From positions 310,001 through 374,000 of the forward strand of contig NZ_JAHZMP010000001.1 in NCBI RefSeq assembly GCF_020748465.1: a stretch of 64,000 bases of DNA. Reading direction: 5' to 3'. The notes below the pieces were generated by a model, which searched no databases, was not told the DNA's origin, and saw only the letters and a program-made list of their open reading frames with translations. Within the stretch, counting starts at the first letter, position 1. The number at the start of each line of letters is the position of its first letter. Shown here in pieces: positions 1 to 9,207 of the stretch. The DNA comes from Terrisporobacter mayombei. GTDB taxonomy: Bacteria > Bacillota > Clostridia > Peptostreptococcales > Peptostreptococcaceae. Made by a program: the position numbers and the translations under genes.

Positions 1-2
1 AT

Positions 3-650
3 AAACCGGATCCAAATGAAACTCCTTACTCTGAAACCGGTACTGTAAATGATAGCCTTAATATTAGAAAAGGCCCTAATACTACTTATGCTAAAGTTGG
101 CTCTTTAAAGAAGAATGCTAAGGTTACTATTGTTGCTAAAACGGATAATAATTGGTTTAAAATCAAATTTAATAATGGTTATGGATATGTTTCTTCTCAA
201 TACATAACTATTACAACTAATAAACCTGGCACAAACGAAACTCCTTGCTTTGCAGCTGCCGCTATTACTAGCAACATTAATGTTAGAAAAGGCCCTAATA
301 CTAGTTATGCCAAGATCGGCTCTTTAAAGAAAAATGCTAAAGTCAGTATTGTTGCTATAACTTCAAATAATTGGTATAAAATTAAATTTAACAGTGGCTA
401 TGCTTATGTTTCTTCTCAATATGTAACTCTTACTGAAGTTGAAGAGTTAGAATACTCGGCTACCGCTTCTATTTTATCTAGTGTTTATGTAAGAACAGGA
501 CCTAACACTAATTATGAAAAAATTGATTCAGTAAAAAAAGATGCTAAAGTAGATATCGTTGCTATAACTTCTAATGGTTGGTGTAAAATTAAATATAATA
601 ACAAATTCGGATATATTTATGGTGGATATGTTGATATTTTAACTAAATAA
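3..650 (+). CDS. C-terminal part of SH3b-repeat surface protein
   Basis: The frame is open from the window edge to the TAA at 648, so the N-terminus lies outside. The visible ~215 residues form three tandem bacterial SH3 (SH3_3) repeats of about 75 residues, each with the core (N)(I/V)RKGPNT-Y-K-(I/V) and ending with GY-YVSSQY. The third copy is more diverged (VRTGPNTNY, GYIYGGY). SH3b arrays usually anchor peptidoglycan hydrolases or secreted proteins to the cell wall. The catalytic domain, if any, is not in view. Linkers of the type NKPGTNETP join the repeats. A strong stem-loop follows the stop. Confidence 0.85.
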   Translation, partial: KPDPNETPYSETGTVNDSLNIRKGPNTTYAKVGSLKKNAKVTIVAKTDNNWFKIKFNNGYGYVSSQYITITTNKPGTNETPCFAAAAITSNINVRKGPNTSYAKIGSLKKNAKVSIVAITSNNWYKIKFNSGYAYVSSQYVTLTEVEELEYSATASILSSVYVRTGPNTNYEKIDSVKKDAKVDIVAITSNGWCKIKYNNKFGYIYGGYVDILTK

Positions 651-656
651 AAGAAT

Positions 657-696
657 AAAAAGTAGCACTTTATCTTAAAATAAAGTGCTACTTTTT
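657..696. terminator. Bidirectional intrinsic terminator
   Basis: AAAAAGTAGCACTTTA pairs with TAAAGTGCTACTTTTT across an 8-nt loop. It ends the SH3b gene and, read on the other strand, the small zinc-ribbon gene at 750. Confidence 0.85.
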
Positions 697-749
697 ATAT
701 TATCAATCTTATAATCAGATATTATAATTTGTTTATCATATATAATAAA

Positions 750-965
750 TTATAATTGCTTAGGTACATCTATTGTTATTTTTTTACACTCACTACAATA
801 ATATCCTTCTACTTTTGAGTCCATCCACTCTAAAATTATAATTCCTTTTATAAAAGTAGATAAAATTGCACCCTTATCTTTTTCCTTTGGAATCCATTTA
901 ACCGAATCTCTTCCTCCACGTATAACCCCCAACACCATGTCATTATTGCAATATGGGCATTTCAT
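750..965 (-). CDS. DUF6487-type zinc-ribbon protein, 71 aa
   Basis: A small cytoplasmic protein. It begins MKCPYCNNDM and has a second CxxC (YYCSECKK) near the C-terminus, so the four cysteines form a zinc ribbon. The middle holds G-I-(R)-GGR and a tryptophan-containing segment (VKWIPK) typical of the family I know as DUF6487. No function is established for this family. It is a single gene with an AGGAGA-like ribosome site. The gene upstream is the broken one at 1027-1758, with no sign of shared function. Confidence 0.7.
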   Translation of the reverse strand: MKCPYCNNDMVLGVIRGGRDSVKWIPKEKDKGAILSTFIKGIIILEWMDSKVEGYYCSECKKITIDVPKQL

Positions 966-1026
966 ATATATTCTCCTCTTAAGTATATTTTTAGTTATAA
1001 TATATTTTCTAAATATTTTTTAGTTA

Positions 1027-1758
1027 TTAATCCCAATTATATATATTCCATTTTTTATTTTTATGTTCAATTGTTCCCTTTATTTTCGCTTTGTACTTGT
1101 TACGTTCCAGATTATTGTACATATCATACATATCCCCATAGTGACCAATAACATAATAGTCTACTCTAATAGATCTCTCATATTTATAAATGTTTGAAAA
1201 ATCAATCAAAAGCCCTTTATTGATTAATTGAAAGATTTCATTTTTTATTTCTTCGTCCATTGGATATATTTTTCTCCTTTTATTTGTAGAAAAACTGTCT
1301 ATAATCTTATTTGCAATTATATCTTTGAATACTAACATATTCTTGCAATATAATTTACAATACCATCCATCATCATGAGCAAGATAAACAAAATTATTAT
1401 TAATTCTATTAAAAAATGGGGATTTTAAAGGTTTTCCAAAATGTGATAAATACAGAAACTCTGCCTTTTCCTCAGGTGTACAACTGTTTTAACTCTCTTC
1501 ATTATTGTAATCTATCCAATGAAAATTTCCCAATCCATAAATGTCTTCCTTAGACAACTCCAAAATTTCATTTTCTCCATTTGCTGTTTCTAAAAACCAA
1601 TTATAATTAAAATTATTAGCAATATAATCTCCATCTGTAACTAAAATATTTTCTATACTTATTGGGCAATACTTAATAAACTCTTTAAATTCCATTCCGT
1701 AATATATACAAAAATTCTCATTAGCATTTATGTAAAATACATCTCTTATTTGTCTCAT
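1027..1758 (-). pseudogene. Hypothetical protein gene split by one in-frame TAA
   Basis: Two reading frames, residues 1-89 (1758-1489) and a second open stretch ending at 1027, are in the same phase. They are separated only by a TAA at 1489-1491. Read through, the product is about 243 residues beginning MRQIRDVFYINANENFCIYYG and ending KKWNIYNWD. Open coding continues straight after the stop (NSCTPEEKAEFLYLSHFGKP), well before the next ATG at 1338. It looks like a clostridial protein family of about 240-250 residues with no known function. I see no signal peptide or membrane segment. Either it is a recent nonsense mutation or a sequencing error. Confidence 0.75.
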
Positions 1759-1783
1759 TAAACTTTGACCTCCTCTTAAGTTA

Positions 1784-1942
1784 TCATTTTATATTAATAC
1801 CTAATTGGCTTAAAGCTTCAACTGCTTCTGAATATACTGTTGAAAAAGTTTTTACATAATTTCTACATAACATGCATTCATAAGGCTTATTATACATATC
1901 TAAATAAGATGGTGTTTCTTTAATATTTGCTATATATTTCAT
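1784..1942 (-). CDS. Short hypothetical or truncated protein, 52 aa
   Basis: ATG at 1942 opens a 52-codon frame ending TGA at 1784: MKYIANIKETPSYLDMYNKP, then a CxxC (ECMLCRNY) and an amphipathic end (EALSQLGINIK). The ribosome site is weak (GTGATTAG). The CxxC followed by a leucine-rich helix resembles the front of longer clostridial hypothetical proteins. It may therefore be an N-terminal stub of a deleted gene, which fits its place beside another broken gene. Coding status is uncertain. Confidence 0.4.
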   Translation of the reverse strand: MKYIANIKETPSYLDMYNKPYECMLCRNYVKTFSTVYSEAVEALSQLGINIK

Positions 1943-2065
1943 CTAATCACATTTTTATTTTCAATTATTTAAACATTTTTATAACTAAATTATACATTAA
2001 AAACAAAATTTTCTGCTACAATATAATATATTTAGAAAAAATTTATCCAAAAGAGGTGTTATCAT

Positions 2066-2767
2066 ATGAAAATTATTACACAAAAAGAATTGAAAAAAAT
2101 AATTGATCATAGAAACAATTTTGAACCATTAGTACTAAGAGAGTCTAGTTTTAAGCATATGAATCTAACTGGTTGGAGTCTAAGTAATATAGATTTTACA
2201 CTAAGCTCTTTTCAAAATGTTAAACTTGATAAAGTAAATTTTCAAGATAGTATTGTGGAAAATGTCCTATTCGATGGATGTACTATCCATGGTTCAAACT
2301 TTAAAAATGCAAATATGAATACGGCGTCTTTTAGATATTGTGATATGAGAGAGTGTAATATCGAAGGAGCTGATTTATATGGCGCAGTTTTAGAATATGC
2401 CAAACTGGACAGAATTCGCTCCGACGAAAATACAAAATGGTTTCGCCTTCGATGCCCAGAAGCTGGTGCATTTTTAGGATATAAGAAGTGCGTAAATGAT
2501 TGCATGGTTCAGCTATTGATTCCTGAAGATGCCAAAAGATCCTCTTCAACTCTGCCATCTTGTAGATGTAGTAAAGCAAAAGTTCTTACAATCAAGAGTT
2601 TTGACTTTAAAGAAAACTTTGATGAAGCCTGGTCTTTGGTAGATGAGAACTTTATTTACAGAAAAGGTGAATGGGTGGAAGTAAAAAATTTCAATGAAGA
2701 CCGTTGGATGGACTCCACTACAGGTATCCATTTTTGGATGTCAAGAGAAGAGGCACAAGCCTATTAA
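2066..2767 (+). CDS. Pentapeptide-repeat protein with DUF5758-like C-terminus
   Basis: Residues ~25-115 are pentapeptide repeats with the A(D/N)LXX pattern (for example SSFKHMNLTGWSLSNIDFT, GSNFKNANMNTASF, GADLYGAVLEYAKL), which fold into a right-handed beta helix. The C-terminal ~100 residues carry a separate conserved module: CPEAGAFLGYKKC, then IPEDAKRSSS and CRCSKAKVL, ending GIHFWMSREEAQAY. This matches the domain I know as DUF5758. It has no signal peptide and is cytoplasmic. The start follows AAGAGGTGTT. The function is unknown; some pentapeptide proteins mimic DNA, but nothing here shows that. Confidence 0.85.
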   Translation: MKIITQKELKKIIDHRNNFEPLVLRESSFKHMNLTGWSLSNIDFTLSSFQNVKLDKVNFQDSIVENVLFDGCTIHGSNFKNANMNTASFRYCDMRECNIEGADLYGAVLEYAKLDRIRSDENTKWFRLRCPEAGAFLGYKKCVNDCMVQLLIPEDAKRSSSTLPSCRCSKAKVLTIKSFDFKENFDEAWSLVDENFIYRKGEWVEVKNFNEDRWMDSTTGIHFWMSREEAQAY

Positions 2768-2802
2768 ACAAAAATAAACTCACTATGTAAATTTATAATA
2801 AA

Positions 2803-2851
2803 AAAAGCTGTAGCTAGTTTGTTTTCACAAACCTGCCACAGCCCTATTTTT
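2803..2851. terminator. Imperfect terminator between convergent genes
   Basis: AAAAAAGCTGTAG...TTTG can pair with CAAACCTGCCACAGCCC, followed by a T-run on the plus strand and a T-run on the minus strand. It sits between the pentapeptide gene and the arginase-type gene. Confidence 0.65.
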
Positions 2852-3775
2852 TTAGCAATTAACTAATTCCTTACACGAGAGAAGTTTGCCGAAATACTCT
2901 AATAAATCCTTACAAATTTTTAAAGTATTATCATTTACATCTAATCTTGGATTAAATTCAACAAAGTCCATTGACTTAACAATTCCTGTTCCCATAAGAC
3001 GTTTTAAAATATATTTAGTATCTTCTACAGTATATCCTCCAGCAACTCTAGTTCCTGTACCTTCCACTATGAATTTATCCATAAAGTCTATATCTAGACT
3101 TATATGAAGACCATCAATATTTTGTTCTTTACATTTTTTTATTATATCATTAACTACATCTTCTAATCCTATTTTATCTATTACCTTTTTATCATAAAGA
3201 TTTACTTTAGAATTATCTAATAAATCTTGTTCTCCCTTATCTATATCTCTTCCACCTATATGGAATACGTTTTCCTCTTCTATTTTAACACCATCATAAT
3301 ATAAATTAACTAATCTAGAATCTCCATGTCCACATAAACAAGCTAAAGGCATTCCGTGAAAATTCTTACTTGGTGATGTTGCTGATGTGTTAAAATCCCC
3401 GTGAGCATCAATCCATACAACTCCTAAATTTTTTGAGTGCTTGCTAGAACCTGTTATACTTCCAAGTCCTATTCCATGATCTCCACCTAATATTAATGTA
3501 AAATTACTGTTATCCATTGCTTCATCTACTGCTTTAGATAATTTTAAATTTAAATCATATATACTTTCAAAATATTTAATATCTTTTTCATTTTTAAACT
3601 TATCTAATTCCATCACTTCTTTTACATCAATATCTCCAAGATCTGCAACTTCTATTTTCCCGTTATCTTTTATTAAATCAATGACATTTGCATTTCTTAA
3701 TTTTTCTGGTGAATGTTGTGTTCCATTATTGTCACATCCATAATAAGTTGGAACTCCTATTATACTTAATTTCAT
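2852..3775 (-). CDS. Arginase/agmatinase family hydrolase, arginase-like
   Basis: A ureohydrolase of 307 residues that binds two Mn ions and would hydrolyse arginine (or a related guanidino compound) to urea plus ornithine. The metal ligands are all visible: H100 in GGDHG, D123/H125/D127 in WIDAHGDFN, and the two Asp of SLDIDFMD. SPSKNFHGMPLA matches the arginase substrate loop, which favours arginase over agmatinase. The segment FMDKFIVEGTGTRV departs from the usual DP..APGTGTP, so substrate is not certain. Start chosen at 3775 (GGGGGAGGTATT before ATG) rather than an upstream ATG at 3862. Monocistronic. Confidence 0.8.
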   Translation of the reverse strand: MKLSIIGVPTYYGCDNNGTQHSPEKLRNANVIDLIKDNGKIEVADLGDIDVKEVMELDKFKNEKDIKYFESIYDLNLKLSKAVDEAMDNSNFTLILGGDHGIGLGSITGSSKHSKNLGVVWIDAHGDFNTSATSPSKNFHGMPLACLCGHGDSRLVNLYYDGVKIEEENVFHIGGRDIDKGEQDLLDNSKVNLYDKKVIDKIGLEDVVNDIIKKCKEQNIDGLHISLDIDFMDKFIVEGTGTRVAGGYTVEDTKYILKRLMGTGIVKSMDFVEFNPRLDVNDNTLKICKDLLEYFGKLLSCKELVNC

Positions 3776-4140
3776 AATACCTCCCCCTATTGACACTCCT
3801 TGGTGTAAATCTAAATCTTTATTAAATTTAAACAACACACAACATATTAGTTGTTTATACATAATATTATATAATATAATCTGTGATATAGTTTATTTGT
3901 TTTATATAATATTAATTAAACTCTTACTTTTTTAATCCAAAATAACTAATATACCTAAAGAAATGTAACTATATCTGGTAACTACATTCATTTTATAAAT
4001 TGATTAATATATTAAAAATCACAAAACAAACTAGACGTATAACAAAGCCTAATACTATTAGTTTATACTCTTTTTTGAAAAATGCTACTATAGAAGCTAT
4101 TACACTAAAAATTCCCACCCCTTATAATAGTTTATAACAT
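3776..4140. other. 365-bp intergenic stretch, no gene seen
   Basis: Very AT-rich. Apart from the upstream region of the arginase-type gene I see no open frame with a ribosome site and no strong inverted repeat before the terminator at 4141. Confidence 0.5.
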
Positions 4141-4175
4141 AAAAATAAGGTGGTTAAAATACCCACCTTATTTTT
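4141..4175. terminator. Intrinsic terminator of ABC permease gene
   Basis: AAAAATAAGGTGG pairs with CCACCTTATTTTT around a short loop, directly after the permease stop codon on the minus strand. Confidence 0.85.
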
Positions 4176-4185
4176 ATCCTAGCTC

Positions 4186-7100
4186 TTATTCCACAGATTT
4201 AAGTGCATCAATCATATTTATATTTTTTAATTTTTTATGCATCATTAACATAACAAGTAAAGCAAAAATCATTGTAATCACTCCAGATATGATATAACTA
4301 CTAATATCCACCGTTGGTATCATCATCATATTATCCATTTCTGCCGTACTTACTAAAAATACATATAATAGTTTACCTAAAACAGATCCTGCAAGTATAC
4401 CAAGTACTGTTAGTATTATATTTTCTCTAAATATATACATATCAACTTCATTATCATAGAAACCTAACACTTTTATAGTAGATATTTCTCTAATACGCTC
4501 TGATACGTTTATATTGATTAAGTTGTATAATACAACAAAGGCTAAACTTCCTGAAGCAACTATTATTACTATCATAACTAACCCTAAGTCTGCTGATTCA
4601 CTCATGCTTTTCATTTTAGATGCGAGAGTAACATTTGCAACTTTGCTATTGTCCATAAGTATTGATGATAATTTATTTTCATCATAGATTTTAGAATTAA
4701 ATTTTAATAATTGTGCATTATATGACACGTCTTTTTTAAATATATTCTTATAATATGATGGTGATAAATAAATATAATGACCAGTGTAATTTTCTACTAT
4801 ATTATCTACTTTCATCTTGTGATCATTATTATTTGAATCTGTTAAGGTTATATAATCTCCCGTAGACACATTTAAAAGTTTGGCTAACTTTTCATTTATA
4901 ATAGCACCATCATTACTAAGTTTATACTGAGTACCACTAGGTCTATCATTTAATAAGATAAAGTCATTTAATTTATCTGTGATTTGTGGGACATACATTA
5001 TTGCACTTTGTTTGCTCATATTTTCTTTGCTAAAAGTAACTGATTCTTGATAAATATTTAAATCATCCTCATAATTATCTAGAGAACTTAAACATTTATC
5101 ATATTCTTCATCTTCTTTCTTAGTACTGCTATCATCAAATACAACCATTGCATCATATTTTATTAGTTTACCAAATTGTAAATCTGATAAAGATGAATTT
5201 GATTTTTCAAGAGATATACCTGCTACAAGCATAGCCATACATCCTGATATTCCAAACACTGTCATAAACATTCTTCGTTTATATCTAAAAAGATTTCTAA
5301 AAGTTACTTTTTGATTAAAGTTAAGTCTCCTCCATATAGGCGTAATTCTCTCTAGTAATATTTTTTTACCTAGCTTCGGTGCTTTTACTCTCATTAAATT
5401 AGAAGGATTCTCTTTTAATTCTTCTTTTAAAACAATAAATGATGCTCCCACTGTGCAAAGTAGTGATGCTACTAAAGATTGAATTATATATGATGGATAG
5501 AAATTTATTATTACTTTAGGTAAAGTAAAGCTCGATGAATAAGCTATATTAACTATTAATGGTAATGCAATACTTCCTACTAATATACCAACTATAGCTC
5601 CTGCAATACTAGCAATTGAAGCGTAAACTATATATTTTCTAGCTATTTCTAAGTCTCTATAGCCTAGTGCTTTTAAAGTTCCTATTTCTATTCTGTTTTC
5701 TTCTACCATTCTTGTCATAGTAGTTAAGCATATTAGCGCTGCTACTAAGAAGAAAAATACAGGAAAGACTGATGCTATTTTGTCTAAACTATCAATTGAA
5801 CCTTTGTATGTTGAGTAGCCTGGGTTGTCATTTCTATTAAAGCAATAATATTTACTATCATCAAGTTTATTTAATTTTTCTTTTTGACTGTCTATTTCTT
5901 TTCTAGCATCTACTAGTTTTCCTTTATTTTCTTCAATTTGTTTTTCTCCATCAAGAAGTTTTTTCTCAGAGTCAAGAATTTCTTTTTGTGCTTTGTTAAG
6001 TTTTTCTTGACCTTGCTTTTTACCTTCTTCAAATGAATTTTTACCCTTTGCTAACTCTTCTTTTCCTTTATCTAGTTTACTTTGAGCTTGATTTAGTAAT
6101 GTCTTTCCTTCAGTAATTTCAGCTTTTTCTTTTTTGTATGATTTTACACCTGATTGATACTGAGTTATTCCACTAACTAAAGTTTCCAGCTTTGATTTAT
6201 TTTCGCTTGCACTTTTACTTGCACTTTCTATACTCTGTGAAAGTCTAAGTGCTAAAGAAATATTTGATGAATCTTTTTCTAATGCATTTACTAAATCACT
6301 TAATTGGTTTAATCCTAAATTAGGATTTGATATAATCATTTTCCAATATTGAATTTTTCCGCTTGGAATTTCATTATTTTCATTTAAATTCTTTGTACTA
6401 TCTTTTATATCTTTAGATAGTGCATCATATGTAGATATCAAAGTATTCAAACCTGATATTTGATTTTCATATTCTTTTGTATCTTTTGTAGGATCAATTC
6501 CTTGATTTAAGAATACTTGCTTTGACTCATCTAACTGAGTCTTACCACTTTCAAGTTGTTTTTGACCTTTGGCTAAAGTTTCTCTTTGCTTATCAAGTTC
6601 TCTTTGACCTTTTTTTAATTCAGATTCACTATCTTTTAATAATTTTTCCTTATCTTTTATTTCTTGTTGAAACTTTGCTAAAGCTTTCTCATATTCTACT
6701 TTACCATCTAAAAGTTGCATTTTACCATTGTCTATTTCTGTCTGAGCATCTTTAAGCTTATTTTCATTTTTTTCTATTTTTTTATATGCTTTATCAAATT
6801 CTTTTTGCGACTCTGATTTAACTTCTTCAATTCTTTCTATTGATCTATGTGAGTATAAATTTTCAAGATATTTATTGTTTTCTTCCATTCTATCTTTGTA
6901 CTCATTCTCATAAGCTCCAAGATTTTCTGTATTTCTAAATCTTACGTAAATTTTACTGTAAACATCCATGGATATATCAGAACTATTTATAAGTGTAAAA
7001 TAATCTATGCTTCCCTTTCCTACAGTAGTTGTTCCCCTAGACATATTATCTATGTACATGGGACTTTGAACAAATCCGACAATTTTAAAAGTTTTCTTTT

Positions 7101-7593
7101 TAAAATAACTTTCTGTATCTTTGTCTGATTTTATAACGTATTTATCACCTATTTTTAGATTTTTATCTATTTTCAATGCATTTATATCTATGGAAATTTC
7201 ACCACTGTTTTGAGGAAGTCTTCCTTCTGTAACAACTGGTGTATTTATCTTATCAGCGCTACTTTCATCATACTCCATAAATTTAACTACATGATTTGTA
7301 TTAGTTAAATTCACATCCACACTATGGCTTGCATAATAATCAAGAATTTTATCATTATTTTCTAGTAGTTTTAAATCATTTTTGTTAAGTCCAATAGTAG
7401 ATATTATCTTGCTATCCATTAAATTTTGTTTTGCAAAATATTCATTAATGGATTCTTTTAAATCTGGCCCACAAGATTTTATTCCAGCATAAAAAGCAAC
7501 ACCTAAAAAAATTATTGCCATTATAGAAATGAATCTACCTTTTGAAGATAGTATTTCTCTTTTTATTGATTTTTTATATGCTCTATTTTTCAT
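4186..7593 (-). CDS. Large ABC transporter permease (FtsX type) with coiled coil
   Basis: 1135 residues. One membrane helix lies near residue 20-42. It is followed by an extracytoplasmic domain (~45-250), then a long coiled coil built of KxL/EKL heptads (~255-370 and ~480-590). Next come three helices of a first FtsX domain, a helix after NLFRYKRRMFMTVFGISG, a second extracellular domain and three final helices. This is the two-FtsX-domain architecture of mechanotransmitting ABC exporters that act on extracellular or membrane substrates, not classical importers. The ATPase partner is encoded 10 bp upstream. The substrate is unknown; a peptide or drug-responsive exporter is possible given the TetR gene nearby. 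Confidence 0.9.
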   Translation of the reverse strand: MKNRAYKKSIKREILSSKGRFISIMAIIFLGVAFYAGIKSCGPDLKESINEYFAKQNLMDSKIISTIGLNKNDLKLLENNDKILDYYASHSVDVNLTNTNHVVKFMEYDESSADKINTPVVTEGRLPQNSGEISIDINALKIDKNLKIGDKYVIKSDKDTESYFKKKTFKIVGFVQSPMYIDNMSRGTTTVGKGSIDYFTLINSSDISMDVYSKIYVRFRNTENLGAYENEYKDRMEENNKYLENLYSHRSIERIEEVKSESQKEFDKAYKKIEKNENKLKDAQTEIDNGKMQLLDGKVEYEKALAKFQQEIKDKEKLLKDSESELKKGQRELDKQRETLAKGQKQLESGKTQLDESKQVFLNQGIDPTKDTKEYENQISGLNTLISTYDALSKDIKDSTKNLNENNEIPSGKIQYWKMIISNPNLGLNQLSDLVNALEKDSSNISLALRLSQSIESASKSASENKSKLETLVSGITQYQSGVKSYKKEKAEITEGKTLLNQAQSKLDKGKEELAKGKNSFEEGKKQGQEKLNKAQKEILDSEKKLLDGEKQIEENKGKLVDARKEIDSQKEKLNKLDDSKYYCFNRNDNPGYSTYKGSIDSLDKIASVFPVFFFLVAALICLTTMTRMVEENRIEIGTLKALGYRDLEIARKYIVYASIASIAGAIVGILVGSIALPLIVNIAYSSSFTLPKVIINFYPSYIIQSLVASLLCTVGASFIVLKEELKENPSNLMRVKAPKLGKKILLERITPIWRRLNFNQKVTFRNLFRYKRRMFMTVFGISGCMAMLVAGISLEKSNSSLSDLQFGKLIKYDAMVVFDDSSTKKEDEEYDKCLSSLDNYEDDLNIYQESVTFSKENMSKQSAIMYVPQITDKLNDFILLNDRPSGTQYKLSNDGAIINEKLAKLLNVSTGDYITLTDSNNNDHKMKVDNIVENYTGHYIYLSPSYYKNIFKKDVSYNAQLLKFNSKIYDENKLSSILMDNSKVANVTLASKMKSMSESADLGLVMIVIIVASGSLAFVVLYNLININVSERIREISTIKVLGFYDNEVDMYIFRENIILTVLGILAGSVLGKLLYVFLVSTAEMDNMMMIPTVDISSYIISGVITMIFALLVMLMMHKKLKNINMIDALKSVE

Positions 7594-7603
7594 CTATCAT
7601 CCT

Positions 7604-8305
7604 CTACCATTCAATAGATTCTACAGAAATAGGCTGCTCATTTATTTGTACATTTTGAACTTTTGCATCTTTAATATTTATAACTCTATTTGCAATTGGT
7701 GCAAGTGCTGCATTGTGAGTTATAACTATTACAGTTGTGCCCATTTCTTTGCATGTATCTTGTAAAGTTTTTAAAATTTGTTTACCTGTTTTATAATCAA
7801 GAGCTCCTGTTGGTTCATCACACAGAAGTAATTTTGGATTTTTTGCTATGGCTCTAGCTATAGACACCCTTTGCTGTTCTCCTCCTGATAATTGACTTGG
7901 GAAGTTATCTTTTCTATGACCAAGACCAACAATCTCTAAAGTTTTATCTACGTCTAAAGCATTTTTTGAAATTTGCGTTGCCAGCTCCACGTTTTCTCTG
8001 GCAGTTAAATTTTGCACTAAGTTATAAAACTGAAATACAAACCCCACATCATATCTTCTGTAATTTATTAGCTCTTTATTACTAAACTTAGAGATATCAA
8101 CATTATCAATAATTATGTTTCCTTCATCACAAGTATCCATTCCTCCGAGAATATTCAGCACAGTTGTTTTTCCAGCACCACTTGGTCCTAAAATAATTAC
8201 AAACTCCCCTTTTTCTATGGAAAAATTAATACCATTATTAGCAACAACCGTGTTTTCTCCAATTTTGTATCGCTTATACTCATCTATTATTTGTATATAT
8301 GACAT
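7604..8305 (-). CDS. ABC transporter ATP-binding protein (MacB/LolD-like)
   Basis: A 233-residue ATPase subunit. Walker A GPSGAGKT is at residues 40-47, the signature LSGGEQQR from 139, Walker B LLLCDEPTGALD at 159-170, and the switch His is in VIVITHN. Sequence and size fit the MacB/LolD-type family that drives FtsX-type permeases. It is first in a two-gene operon with the permease, separated by 10 bp. Transcription starts in the 230-bp divergent region shared with a TetR gene, where an 18-bp repeat occurs twice. Confidence 0.92.
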   Translation of the reverse strand: MSYIQIIDEYKRYKIGENTVVANNGINFSIEKGEFVIILGPSGAGKTTVLNILGGMDTCDEGNIIIDNVDISKFSNKELINYRRYDVGFVFQFYNLVQNLTARENVELATQISKNALDVDKTLEIVGLGHRKDNFPSQLSGGEQQRVSIARAIAKNPKLLLCDEPTGALDYKTGKQILKTLQDTCKEMGTTVIVITHNAALAPIANRVINIKDAKVQNVQINEQPISVESIEW

Positions 8306-8339
8306 TTCTTCCCTCCATCATTTTGCTTTACCTGCTCAC

Positions 8340-8449
8340 TGTTATTAAATAGACACTCTGTTTGGTTAATGCTATAATACATAAGTATAAATAATATACA
8401 AACTACTTACAATAATCACATGCTATCATATTGTTATTAAATAGACACT
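8340..8449. promoter_or_regulatory. Two identical 18-bp direct repeats, candidate operators
   Basis: TGTTATTAAATAGACACT occurs exactly at 8340-8357 and again at 8432-8449, in the region between the divergent ABC operon and the TetR gene. Exact 18-bp repeats 92 bp apart are unlikely by chance even at this AT content. They are best read as binding sites for the adjacent TetR regulator, controlling both directions. No clean dyad is visible inside the repeat, which is a point against a classical TetR dimer site. Confidence 0.55.
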
Positions 8450-8579
8450 TAATCTTTTTCTGTTGATTTAATAACTTGTAACATAAAATTGTAATTATAA
8501 AAATTCGCTACCATTTTAAGTACCGTGTGGAGCAATGAAATTTCCGGTAGCAACCTCATTTAGAGAAAGGATTATGTAT

Positions 8580-9131
8580 ATGGCTGGTATTAAAGGAAAT
8601 AGGAGAATTTTATATACTAAGAAAATAATTAAAGATAGTTTACTTGATTTACTTAAAAATAAAAAAATTCACCAAATTACAGTTACGGACATATGTAAAA
8701 ATGCTAACATAAACAGAGGTACTTTTTACACTCATTATAAAGATGCTTATGATTTACTACAATCAACGGAAGATGAATTTTTTAATCAAATATTAGAATA
8801 TATAGAAGAAACCCCACTAGAAGGTTATAAAGATGTTTTATTGCTTAATGCTCTTAAACTTATTGAAGAAAATAAAGAGTTGTGCAAAATATTATTTTGT
8901 CATCATATAGAAAATAATATTATGGATCGTATCTTTTTACTGGCAAGCAAAGCTGAAATTGACAAACTTATAAGCTCTTCAAAGGTTGACGGTGTATTTT
9001 TAGATTACTTTATAAAATATAACGTGGGAGGAGTTTTTTCCGTTGTTCAAACATGGCTGGAAAATGATTTAAATGAATCTCCAGAAGAAATAGTAACTAT
9101 AATAAACAATATTGTTGCTTTTCATCCATAA
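8580..9131 (+). CDS. TetR/AcrR family transcriptional regulator
   Basis: About 183 residues from ATG at 8580 (GAGAAAGG lies 9 bp upstream; an ATG at 8574 and one at 8535 are less well placed). The N-terminal helix-turn-helix is clear: TKKIIKDSLLDLLKNKKIHQ, then ITVTDICKNANINRGTFYTHY, the TetR signature. The C-terminal domain is all-helical and would bind the inducer. It is divergent from the ABC exporter operon, which it most likely represses. The ligand cannot be read from sequence. Confidence 0.88.
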   Translation: MAGIKGNRRILYTKKIIKDSLLDLLKNKKIHQITVTDICKNANINRGTFYTHYKDAYDLLQSTEDEFFNQILEYIEETPLEGYKDVLLLNALKLIEENKELCKILFCHHIENNIMDRIFLLASKAEIDKLISSSKVDGVFLDYFIKYNVGGVFSVVQTWLENDLNESPEEIVTIINNIVAFHP

Positions 9132-9152
9132 CATTGTAACTTAATTTATTTA

Positions 9153-9190
9153 TAATAATTGGGTATATCATTTGATATACCCAATTATTA
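9153..9190. terminator. Bidirectional intrinsic terminator
   Basis: Near-perfect hairpin TAATAATTGGGTATATCA with its complement and a 2-nt loop, between the convergent TetR and AIM24-family genes. Confidence 0.85.
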
Positions 9191-9207
9191 TAAAGTTTAT
9201 TATTTTG

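Noticed and set aside
2242-2731. Minus-strand open frames inside the pentapeptide gene
   Set aside because: They overlap a well-supported coding sequence, have no ribosome sites and show no protein-like motifs.
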